Positions 42,567 through 49,749 of a DNA stretch of 64,000 bases are shown one piece after another. Origin of the DNA: Betaproteobacteria bacterium UBA5216 (lineage in GTDB: Bacteria; Pseudomonadota; Gammaproteobacteria; Burkholderiales; SG8-41). Made by a program: the position numbers and the translations under genes. Position 1 is the first letter of the stretch. Every line of letters begins with the position of its first letter. The notes under the pieces were generated by a model, which did not search any database, was not told where the DNA came from, and saw only the letters and a program-made list of their open reading frames with translations. The stretch covers positions 1 to 64,000 of the forward strand of contig DHVE01000044.1 of assembly GCA_002412495.1 (NCBI GenBank), given 5' to 3'.

Positions 42567-43775
42567 ATGACGGCAACCCCTAAATTCAACGATTTCTCGC
42601 ACATCACCTACGACGAAGCCCTGCAACGCGCGCGCGACCTGATTCCGTTTCTTCGCGAACATGCGGATGCTTCCGATCGCGCCACGCGCATGGTGCCCGA
42701 GGTTGAAGCCGCGTTGCACCGCGCGGGTTTGTTCCGCTATCACCAGCCGAAAGCATGGGGCGGCATGGAGCTGGATTTCGTCGCCTATTTTGACATCCCC
42801 GAAATGCTGGCGCGCGGCGATTGCTCGGTGGGCTGGAATGTCGCCAATTTAAGTTCGCACCATCGCAACGTGGCCATGTTCAGCGGGCAGGCGCAGCAGG
42901 AAATGTGGGGTGAAAATCCCGATTGTCTGATTGCGTCGGGCATAGCCTATATGCAGGGGCGCGGGCGCCTGGTGGATGGAGGCCTCATGTTGACGGGACG
43001 CTGGTCGTTCAGTTCGGGCGTGGACGTGGCGCAGTGGAACATGCTCGCCTGCCAGGTGCGCGGCGCGGACGATAAAATTCTGGATTATCGTTACTGCATG
43101 GTGCCGCGCGCGCAGTACGAAATCATCGACGACTGGCAGACGCTCGGCATGCGCGGCACGGGCAGCCGTTCGGTGCGCTGCGACAACGTGTTCGTGCCGG
43201 AGCACCGCACGCAGTCAATGTACGTTACCCGGCCCGGGCACGAATTTCCGGGGCTGCGCATCAACACCAATCCGACATTCAAGGTGCCGGCCTCCTCATT
43301 GGGCGGACATTGCATCGCGGGCGCGATTGTCGGCAATGCACAGGCCGCCGTGGATGCGGCCATCGAGATGGTCAAATCGCGCAGCACCAGTTACACCGGC
43401 GCCAAGATGCGCGATTTTCAGAGCGTACAGTTGCGCGTCGGCGCGGCCGCCGCCAAGGTGGATGCCGCGCGCTTGGTGTTGCGCAACGATTGTTTGCAGG
43501 CCGACGCCACCATCAAGTCGGGGCGTTCGTTGACGCTCGAAGAAAAGCTGCGCAACAAGCGCAACTGCGCGGCATCGGTGAGGCTGTGTGTTGAAGCCGT
43601 TGATTCGCTAGTCGAAATGGCGGGCGCCAACGGCATCTACGACAGCGCGCCGTTGCAGCGCCTGTTTCGAGACGCACACGCGGCGGCAGCGCACATTAAC
43701 TTCAGCACCGACGTGCAGTTGGCGCCGTGGGCGCTGCTGTCGCTGGGCGGTGAATACAAGCTGCCGACGATGTAA
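42567..43775 (+). CDS. Acyl-CoA-dehydrogenase-fold flavin monooxygenase (group D)
   Basis: A 402-residue protein with the acyl-CoA dehydrogenase fold but features of two-component flavin hydroxylases (HsaA, DszC and p-hydroxyphenylacetate hydroxylase type). It has the GRWSFSSGVD loop, GMRGTGSRSV, and the C-terminal GANGIYDSAPLQRLFRD segment. It lacks the glutamate-bearing end typical of true dehydrogenases. Such enzymes use reduced flavin from a separate reductase, which is not seen next to it. Predicted role: hydroxylation of an aromatic or cyclic compound taken up with the help of the adjacent Bug proteins. Confidence 0.82.
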   Translation: MTATPKFNDFSHITYDEALQRARDLIPFLREHADASDRATRMVPEVEAALHRAGLFRYHQPKAWGGMELDFVAYFDIPEMLARGDCSVGWNVANLSSHHRNVAMFSGQAQQEMWGENPDCLIASGIAYMQGRGRLVDGGLMLTGRWSFSSGVDVAQWNMLACQVRGADDKILDYRYCMVPRAQYEIIDDWQTLGMRGTGSRSVRCDNVFVPEHRTQSMYVTRPGHEFPGLRINTNPTFKVPASSLGGHCIAGAIVGNAQAAVDAAIEMVKSRSTSYTGAKMRDFQSVQLRVGAAAAKVDAARLVLRNDCLQADATIKSGRSLTLEEKLRNKRNCAASVRLCVEAVDSLVEMAGANGIYDSAPLQRLFRDAHAAAAHINFSTDVQLAPWALLSLGGEYKLPTM

Positions 43776-43849
43776 GAATATAAACGCCAGATATAAACGC
43801 CATTAAAAGGCTATATTTACTTCGGGCAGTGCGACCGCTGGCGCGCCGG

Positions 43850-44779
43850 TTAGCCGTCCCGATCCAGCACTTTCTGGATTTCCGCTGCCGGCACTTTGAT
43901 CTCGACGCCCGCGCGTTCTTTTTGCAGCATCAGGAACGAACGCGAATCCAGGTTGCCCCAGCCGCGGTTCAGCGCCTCGGTCATTTCCGCGTGCGTGAGT
44001 GCGGCGATTTTCATTGGCACGCCGATCTCGCGCGCGAGTTCGGTGGCGAGCGTGACGTCCTTGTGCGCGAGTTTGAGCGCGAAATCGGGCGGATCGAAAG
44101 TGTGCTGCATGAACTGGTTGCCCATGCGGTCAAACGTGCGCTGGCGGCCGAGCGAACATTGGCGGATGGCTGCCCACAGTTGCACCGGGTCCACGCCGGC
44201 CTTGACGCCCATGGTCATCAGCTCGGCGATGGCTGCCTGCACGGCGTAGCCCGCCGCGTTGTGCACCAGCTTGGCCACGGTGCCGTCACCGCTGTTACCG
44301 ATGTAAAAAATCTGGTCGCCGATGGCATCCAGCACCTTGCGGTATTTGTCGAACACCGCTTTGTCGCCACCCACCAGTAGCGCCATCTTGCCGGACTTCG
44401 CGCCCTTGGGACCGCCGCTTACCGGCGCGTCGAGCATGTGGATGCCCTTTTCCTTGAACTTCGCGTGCAAGGCGCGTACTACCGTTACGGAGTTGGTGGA
44501 AAGATCAAACCACACCGTGCCGGGCTTCATGTTGGCCAGCAGACCGTCGGCGCGCAGCGCGACATCCTGCACTTCCTTCGGGCCGGGCAACGAGGTCATG
44601 ATGACTTCGTTGTTTTGCGCGATTGTCTTAACCGAATCGGCCCAAGTCGCGCCGACTTCGATATGACGCTTGGACAAATCCTTGTTCAGATCGTTAACCG
44701 AAACCTCAAACTCCGCCTTGCACAGGTTGTAAGCCATGTGCCCGCCCATGGTGCCGATACCGATGAATCCGATTTTCAT
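43850..44779 (-). CDS. Beta-hydroxyacid dehydrogenase (NAD(P)-dependent, HIBADH family)
   Basis: A 309-residue beta-hydroxyacid dehydrogenase. The Rossmann loop is GIGTMGGHM at 7–15, the substrate motif is DAPVSGGPKGA at 117–127, and the catalytic lysine is K170 with N174 (TVAKLVHN). All key residues are present. Members oxidise 3-hydroxyisobutyrate, tartronate semialdehyde or similar acids. It is followed on the same strand, downstream, by no gene within 70 bases; upstream is a family-A palindromic repeat and a VOC gene in the same direction. Confidence 0.9.
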   Translation of the reverse strand: MKIGFIGIGTMGGHMAYNLCKAEFEVSVNDLNKDLSKRHIEVGATWADSVKTIAQNNEVIMTSLPGPKEVQDVALRADGLLANMKPGTVWFDLSTNSVTVVRALHAKFKEKGIHMLDAPVSGGPKGAKSGKMALLVGGDKAVFDKYRKVLDAIGDQIFYIGNSGDGTVAKLVHNAAGYAVQAAIAELMTMGVKAGVDPVQLWAAIRQCSLGRQRTFDRMGNQFMQHTFDPPDFALKLAHKDVTLATELAREIGVPMKIAALTHAEMTEALNRGWGNLDSRSFLMLQKERAGVEIKVPAAEIQKVLDRDG

Positions 44780-44810
44780 GTCTGCCTCCAGTTAGAAAAA
44801 ATTTGAAACC

Positions 44811-44894
44811 CACCGCAAGGGCGCAAAGGAAACGCAAAGAACTTCAAAAACACTCGTGGTTTTCTTTGCGGCAGTTCTTTGTGCCTTTGCGGTG
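44811..44894. repeat. Palindromic intergenic repeat, family A (copy 1)
   Basis: An imperfect inverted repeat running from CACCGCAAGGGCGC to the matching CCTTTGCGGTG, with internal ACGCAAAG/CTTTGCG steps. A clearly related copy lies at 63,132–63,224; both share the central ACTTCAAAA and TTTCTTTGCGGC. It sits between the VOC and hydroxyacid dehydrogenase genes. Confidence 0.75.
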
Positions 44895-44909
44895 CGTGTT
44901 GATGTTGAA

Positions 44910-45350
44910 CTACGCCGCAGCTTCCGCCGCCGGGTAATTGAGTTCGATGGTGACCTGGCTCGGGTCTTCAAAAAACACCTGATGTATGCCGAGCGAAGGA
45001 ATCGTGCGCTCACGAAACGCGACACCATGCTTCGTCAGACGCGCGCGCATGTCCGGCAAATTGGTGGCGGCAAACGCCATGTGATCCACCGTGCCGGTGC
45101 CTTTAAGGGTATCGAGATCGCGGTCTCCGAGATATTCCTTGAGGCCTTCCGGGTTATTCAGATCGACGCCGATGATGTGCACCACGCCGTTGGTCTCCGG
45201 ATATTGCGGGCCGTTATACATCCACAGGCCGGGAAAATTAAATGGCGGACGAAAGCCTTCGGTGAAACCCATGATGTCGGTGTAAAACCGGCGCGAAGCT
45301 TCAACGTCGAGCGTGCGGATGGAGAAATGATCGAGTTTGCCGATAGGCAT
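44910..45350 (-). CDS. VOC-family (glyoxalase/dioxygenase fold) protein
   Basis: A 146-residue protein with two beta-alpha-beta-beta-beta modules. Likely metal ligands are H8 (LDHFS), H90 (VDHMAF) and E136 (TIELNY), with H58 also available, as in glyoxalase I or extradiol dioxygenases. The ATG at 45,350 (MPIGKLDHFS) begins exactly at the first module; the frame is open far upstream but that part is not VOC-like. The GTVDHMAFAATNLP and FFEDPSQVTIELNY strings are typical. Function beyond fold is not determined. Confidence 0.87.
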   Translation of the reverse strand: MPIGKLDHFSIRTLDVEASRRFYTDIMGFTEGFRPPFNFPGLWMYNGPQYPETNGVVHIIGVDLNNPEGLKEYLGDRDLDTLKGTGTVDHMAFAATNLPDMRARLTKHGVAFRERTIPSLGIHQVFFEDPSQVTIELNYPAAEAAA

Positions 45351-45524
45351 GGACAGTCCCGGATTGAGCGAAGGTAATGAAATGGGAAAAAGAATTTTAG
45401 CACTCAAATCCGCCGGTACCACACGTAACATCGGGCAGCGTATCATGCAAAAAAAGCAGCTGGCATGATGCGGACTGCCGCGCGCCCAACGCTTGGTGGC
45501 GCTGAACCAGATTACGGAACCCCT

Positions 45525-46736
45525 ATGGATAAACGCAATTACTGGCCGTTGGTGCTGTGCGCCTCGGCGATTCTCATGATCACCATGGGCGTGCGCCAGT
45601 CGCTCGGGCTGTTTGTGTCGCCGCTGAATACCGCGACCGGCCTGGGCATAGTCACCGTGAGTTTCGCGCTGGCGGTGGGTCAATTCGTGTGGGGCGCGGC
45701 GCAGCCGATTTTCGGCGCGCTGCTGGATCGCGCAGGCACGGTGCGCATTATCGTGATCGGTGCGCTGATGATGGCCGTGGGGCTCGCGGCGACACCGTTC
45801 ATGTCGAGCGGCTTCGGGCTGGTGGTCACACTCGGCTTGTTGATGGCGGCGGGGGCGGGCGCGGGCAGTTTTTCGATCCTCATCGGTTCGGCGGCGCAGC
45901 GTTTGCCCGTCGAAAAACGCGCGTTCGCATCGGGCTTTATCAACGCCGGTGGCTCGTTCGGGCAATTCGTGTTTGCGCCGGTTTCACAGGCGGTGATCGC
46001 TGCATTCGGCTGGGTGAGCGCGATGTGGACACTGGCGGCAGCTTGCCTGGCCACGATTCCGCTGGCGTTCAAGCTGGGGAACAAGCCGAAAGCGGCGCCC
46101 GTGGCCGACGCGCCCGCGGAAATTACATTGAATGAACAAATTCGCGTGGCGTTTCAGGATCGCAGTTACTGGTGTCTGCATGCGGGCTTTTTCACCTGCG
46201 GGTTTCATATTTCTTTTTTGGTGACGCACTTGCCGGGCGAAGTGGGCCTGTGCGGATTGCCCGCCACGGTGTCGGCGAGCGCGCTGGCGATCATCGGTAT
46301 CGCCAATATCGCGGGCAGTCTTGGCGTGGGCTGGCTCGCACAAAAGCACCGCATGAAAATGCTGCTGTTTTTTGTATATGGCACACGCGCCGTGGCAATC
46401 GCGGTGTTCCTGATGGCGCCGAAAACCGCGCTGACGTTTTATGTTTTCGGCGCGGTGCTGGGCGTCACCTGGCTCGCCACGGTGCCGCCCACCGCGGGAC
46501 TCGTCGGCAAATTGTTTGGCACGCGGTACCTCGCCACCCTGTTTGGCCTCACGCTGTTCTCACACCAGATCGGCGGATTTTTTGGCGCGTGGCTGGGCGG
46601 CATCGCGGTGGACAGCACGGGGAATTATCAGTGGATGTGGTATGCAGACATCGCGCTGTCGAGTTTGGCCGCGCTTGTTAACTTGCCGATACGCGAGGCG
46701 CATCCACGGCCGGCGCCCGCCGCAGCCGCGGCGTAA
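45525..46736 (+). CDS. MFS transporter (oxalate/formate antiporter-like)
   Basis: A 403-residue major facilitator with twelve hydrophobic helices, beginning MDKRNYWPLVLCASAIL. The layout (GVRQSLGLFVSPL early, LLDRAGTVRIIVIGAL loop, central hydrophilic loop about 190–215) resembles the oxalate/formate or monocarboxylate branch. The ATG at 45,525 is preferred; the frame continues to 45,465. It is divergent from the VOC gene and ends six bases before the convergent racemase gene. Substrate is probably a small organic anion. Confidence 0.85.
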   Translation: MDKRNYWPLVLCASAILMITMGVRQSLGLFVSPLNTATGLGIVTVSFALAVGQFVWGAAQPIFGALLDRAGTVRIIVIGALMMAVGLAATPFMSSGFGLVVTLGLLMAAGAGAGSFSILIGSAAQRLPVEKRAFASGFINAGGSFGQFVFAPVSQAVIAAFGWVSAMWTLAAACLATIPLAFKLGNKPKAAPVADAPAEITLNEQIRVAFQDRSYWCLHAGFFTCGFHISFLVTHLPGEVGLCGLPATVSASALAIIGIANIAGSLGVGWLAQKHRMKMLLFFVYGTRAVAIAVFLMAPKTALTFYVFGAVLGVTWLATVPPTAGLVGKLFGTRYLATLFGLTLFSHQIGGFFGAWLGGIAVDSTGNYQWMWYADIALSSLAALVNLPIREAHPRPAPAAAAA

Positions 46737-46741
46737 GCCCG

Positions 46742-47605
46742 CTAAAACACCTTTTTCTTCCGCCACTTGCGCGGGCGGTCGGGTGGAAACATAAGCGCGC
46801 TGGCGCACACTTTTAAGTCCACCAGTGATTTTGCGAGCGTGATCGCGCACATGTAGCCCTCCAGCACGGGTACGTCCCAGCCGATGTCTTTCAGCCGCTG
46901 TTCCACGAACGGTCGCAGAAAAAACAGCCCGGAACAGCCGAACGTCAGCACTTCGGCGCCGTCTTCCTCGATGGCGGCGACGGCGGCGGTGACGGCGGAT
47001 TCGAGGATTTCAGAGCGTTCGCCGCGCCGGATTTTTTCTTTTTCCTGGCGCGGGATCAGGCCTTCCGTGTGCGGCGGGCGTGGAAACGGGCTTTCGAGAT
47101 TGCGGATCGAGGCGCAGCGCGCATCAAACCGGTGGCGCACCACCAGATCGTAGTAATACATGTTGTGTATTTCGGTGAGGTCGATCACGCTGAATTTATT
47201 GCCGAGCATCGACGCGTAATGCATCTGCGCGTAGGCGCACGACACCACCGGCATGCCAAAGGGTCGCGCAATTTCGCGTGATTCATTAAAGCCCGGCTCA
47301 CCGCCGCCCAGTAACACCAGCGCATCGTATTTGCCGCTCTCGCACGCCTCGCGCACGATGGGCAGGCGGCCCGCGGCGACAAGGCCGAATTCCTCGCGGC
47401 TTTCCACCGGCCAATCTCCGTAGGTGGTGAGCGGGCCGCGATGCAGATCCCATTCCACATCTGCCAGCAAATGCGTGAGCGTTTCGTGGTTCATCAGCCG
47501 CGATTCCTTGGGGCCTTCGGTCTGGCGGTGCAGATATTTCGATCCAACGGGCAAATCAAACGCCTGAATCATCAGGAAACGGTATTTCTTTTTGGCTTCG
47601 GACAT
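46742..47605 (-). CDS. Aspartate/glutamate/hydantoin racemase family protein
   Basis: A 287-residue protein of the Asp/Glu racemase superfamily, with two candidate catalytic cysteines: C123 in VVSCAYAQ and C224 in LTFGCSGLFF. These are the usual cofactor-independent acid/base pair of racemases and maleate isomerase. The ATG at 47,605 follows AGGAG; an in-frame start at 47,788 would read through a GC-rich repeat and was rejected. Racemase, maleate-isomerase or decarboxylase activity are all possible in this superfamily. Confidence 0.82.
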   Translation of the reverse strand: MSEAKKKYRFLMIQAFDLPVGSKYLHRQTEGPKESRLMNHETLTHLLADVEWDLHRGPLTTYGDWPVESREEFGLVAAGRLPIVREACESGKYDALVLLGGGEPGFNESREIARPFGMPVVSCAYAQMHYASMLGNKFSVIDLTEIHNMYYYDLVVRHRFDARCASIRNLESPFPRPPHTEGLIPRQEKEKIRRGERSEILESAVTAAVAAIEEDGAEVLTFGCSGLFFLRPFVEQRLKDIGWDVPVLEGYMCAITLAKSLVDLKVCASALMFPPDRPRKWRKKKVF

Positions 47606-47732
47606 GGGCGACTCCTGTGTGCGCGCGTGGGTTGTGTGTGGGCGTAAGTGTAACGCCGCGCCTCGCACGGGATTGTGGAACTGTCGTATATTCACGGCGA
47701 TACCAAAGTTGTGCTGCGGGACTTCGTTGATT

Positions 47733-47820
47733 CCCTCCCCTTCAAGGGGAGGGTTAGGGTGGGGATGGGGCAACGGATGTAACCCCACCCCTATCCCAGC
47801 CTTCCCCCTGAAGGGGAAGG
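47733..47820. repeat. GC-rich double-hairpin intergenic repeat
   Basis: Two hairpins, CCCTCCCCTT/AAGGGGAGGG (47,733–47,753) and CCTTCCCC/GGGGAAGG (47,800–47,820), flank complementary G-rich and C-rich stretches (GGGATGGGG and CCCCACCCC). It lies between the divergent racemase and Bug 6 genes. Elements of this look are common in proteobacterial intergenic DNA. Confidence 0.75.
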
Positions 47821-47881
47821 AGTATTCGTTGCAATGACGCGTTCATTTTTAACGACAAGTAATGACCACACAGGATTTTTC

Positions 47882-48862
47882 ATGCACTTGCGCTCAAGCC
47901 CAGTATTCGCCGCTCTTCTTTTGATGTTGCAAGCCGTCGTAGCTCAAGCACAAACGCCCACGGCGTACCCCATCAAGCCGGTGCGGTTTGTATCGCCATT
48001 TCCACCCGGCGGGCCGACGGATTTGCTGTCACGCCCCGTAGGCGCAAAACTGCAAGAGACGCTGGGACAACCGTTTGTGATCGACTACCGCGCCGGCGCC
48101 AGCGGCACCATCGGCGCGGATCATGTGGCGAAATCCGCGCCCGACGGCTACACGCTCTTGGTGATTACCGCATCGTTCAACACCGCGCCCAGCACGCAAC
48201 CGGCGTTGCCCTACGACACGCTGAAGGATTTTGTCGGTGTCAGTCCGCTGGCGCGCGGGCACACCGTGCTGATCGCGAACCCGCGCATGCCCGCGCACAA
48301 TACCAAGGCGCTCGTCGCGCTGGCGAAGGCGCAGCCCGGCAAGCTGACGTATGCCTCGTCGGGCGCGGGCGGCGTGGTGCATCTGGGCATGGAGCAATTC
48401 AAACTCGCCACCGGCATCAACCTGCTGCACGTGCCGTACAAGGGTGTCGGCCCCGCGCAGCAGGAAGTGATCGCGGGCTTCGTCGATATGATGTTCATCG
48501 GCGTGTCGCCCTCCATCGGGCAGATAAAGGCAGGCAAAGTGCGCGCCATCGCGATAGCCAGCCCGCAACGCTCGGCGGCGCTGCCGGACGTGCCCACCAT
48601 CGCCGAAATGGGTTATCCCAAATTCGAGATCGCCTCCAACTACGGCATCATGGCGCCCGCCGCGACGCCGCGTGCCGTCGTCAGCCGGTTGAACGGCGCG
48701 CTGGAAAAAATTCTCGCGCATGCTGACATCAAGAAATCCTACGCCGCGTTCGGCGTGGATCCGTGGTGGGAGATTTCAGAACGGTTTACCGCTTGGATTG
48801 CCGAGGATGTGGCGCGTTGGGGGGCGGTGGCTAAGGCGATTCATTATCAGCCGGGGAATTGA
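47882..48862 (+). CDS. Bug/TctC-family periplasmic substrate-binding protein 6
   Basis: A 326-residue Bug protein. Starting at the ATG at 47,882 gives a normal signal peptide (MHLRSSPVFAALLLML to AQA-QT) with AGGA seven bases upstream. An ATG at 47,834 with AAGGAG further upstream is possible but would make a 16-residue extension before the signal. The ligand loop is PFPPGGPTDLLSR, the second loop YASSGAGGVVHLGME, then HVPYKGVGPA. It stands alone between a racemase gene and the disrupted CocE region. Confidence 0.92.
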   Translation: MHLRSSPVFAALLLMLQAVVAQAQTPTAYPIKPVRFVSPFPPGGPTDLLSRPVGAKLQETLGQPFVIDYRAGASGTIGADHVAKSAPDGYTLLVITASFNTAPSTQPALPYDTLKDFVGVSPLARGHTVLIANPRMPAHNTKALVALAKAQPGKLTYASSGAGGVVHLGMEQFKLATGINLLHVPYKGVGPAQQEVIAGFVDMMFIGVSPSIGQIKAGKVRAIAIASPQRSAALPDVPTIAEMGYPKFEIASNYGIMAPAATPRAVVSRLNGALEKILAHADIKKSYAAFGVDPWWEISERFTAWIAEDVARWGAVAKAIHYQPGN

Positions 48863-48914
48863 GGGCACGCGTAGCCGTAAGTATTTGTTTTATTGTTATA
48901 TTTTTGGCGGCAAG

Positions 48915-49020
48915 CATAGGGTGGGCACGTCCTTTGTGCCCACGCGTTACGGAGGCGCAACCGTGGATCCGACTTGGCAAAACAAAAAACGTCTTGCCTG
49001 CCCTACGGTTTGTGATGATG
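48915..49020. repeat. Palindromic repeat (GTGGGCAC family)
   Basis: A hairpin GTGGGCAC/GTGCCCAC (48,921–48,943, loop seven bases) opens the element, and a GCCCTAC string near 49,010 matches the opening TAGGGTGGGC in inverted form. Sequence of this kind (GTAGGGTGGGCA…TGCCCACGCG) is widespread between proteobacterial genes. It follows Bug 6 and precedes the displaced CocE fragment. The stretch from 48,863 to 49,082 holds no gene that I can see. Confidence 0.65.
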
Positions 49021-49082
49021 CGCAATTGCTGCATCACCGGAGGCCTGAGAATAACGTCCGGTCACAGCCCAGGTATCAGCGT

Positions 49083-49448
49083 TTGGGGATAACCGGCAGC
49101 AACACAAACCCCTCCTGCCCCGCGCCAAAGTGCAGCGTAGTCTTCCCGCCAAAAACTGCAGCCGGCCGATCCCGCGGATCATCATGCAAAAACGGTCCGC
49201 AACCGAGCAGTTCATTCTTGAAATTCGACAGCCGCGCGCCGGTGGATTTGGCGAATTCGTAATCGCGTCCGCGTACGGTGAGGGCGATGCGGTGGCCTGC
49301 TGGAACCACTATCGAAGTCGGCCACAGTTCAATATCGAGTTGCACCACTTCGCCGGGTGTTAACGGCTGCGCTTCGTCGTGGGTGTGATAGGGGCGGTAC
49401 GGCAGCGATAACTTTGTATCCAGTTTGCGGTGCGAGGCGCGCAGCCAG
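49083..49448 (-). pseudogene. Displaced 3' fragment of a CocE/NonD-type hydrolase gene
   Basis: This stretch matches codons of about residues 464–585 of the CocE-type hydrolase at 52,327–54,150, without gaps and with about 19 base mismatches over 366 bases (offset exactly 3,311). Only four or so residues differ. It ends in PVIPKR-stop, whereas the full gene goes on for about 20 unrelated residues, so this may be the original 3' end. There is no promoter or start of its own; the frame continues upstream to 49,588 but loses similarity at 49,449. Confidence 0.85.
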
Positions 49449-49749
49449 TCGGGGCAATCGGCGGGGGCCGATCTGAGTTGCGCACTGTCTGTCCTACGCG
49501 ACCGCACTGTGACTTGGCATGAGGAGCCAGATCCAGGCTGGAGTTGCACTTTGCACGATAGTGTTGCTCCGCCGCGCAATACAATCATCCGCTTGACAAG
49601 CAGCGTTCGTCATTGATTGACCCGCTGTTGAACTGCGGCTCTTCAGACACTTCCTGCTCGAACTGCCTACTGGCATTTCATTCAAGGTGCTTGTGAACAT
49701 TGAAAAGATGGTGACGCTTGCCGACCTCATTGCGCTATCGATGCCAAAG
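49449..49749. other. Gene-free stretch between CocE fragment and TPR gene
   Basis: About 300 bases with no gene I can support. A plus-strand frame from 49,621 to 49,804 reads VELRLFRHFLLELPTG and on, which looks protein-like, but it has a stop just before it and no start, so it may be a remnant. The left border at 49,448/49,449 is the end of the direct repeat shared with the CocE gene. Confidence 0.5.

Noticed and set aside
45351..45965. Long N-terminal extension of the VOC gene
   Set aside because: Arg/His-rich shadow of the MFS gene on the other strand; VOC similarity begins at 45,350.
47606..47788. Upstream extension of the racemase-family gene
   Set aside because: The extra 61 residues (many His and Pro) are translated from the GC-rich double-hairpin repeat; the ATG at 47,605 has a good ribosome-binding site and begins the conserved domain.
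47733..47820. Transcription terminator reading of the GC-rich hairpins
   Set aside because: It lies between divergent genes, where no transcript ends, and has no T run; it is better explained as a dispersed repeat.
48720..49262. Plus-strand frame across the end of Bug 6 and the CocE fragment
   Set aside because: It reads through a palindromic repeat and the reverse strand of a known fragment; no ribosome-binding site, no family likeness.
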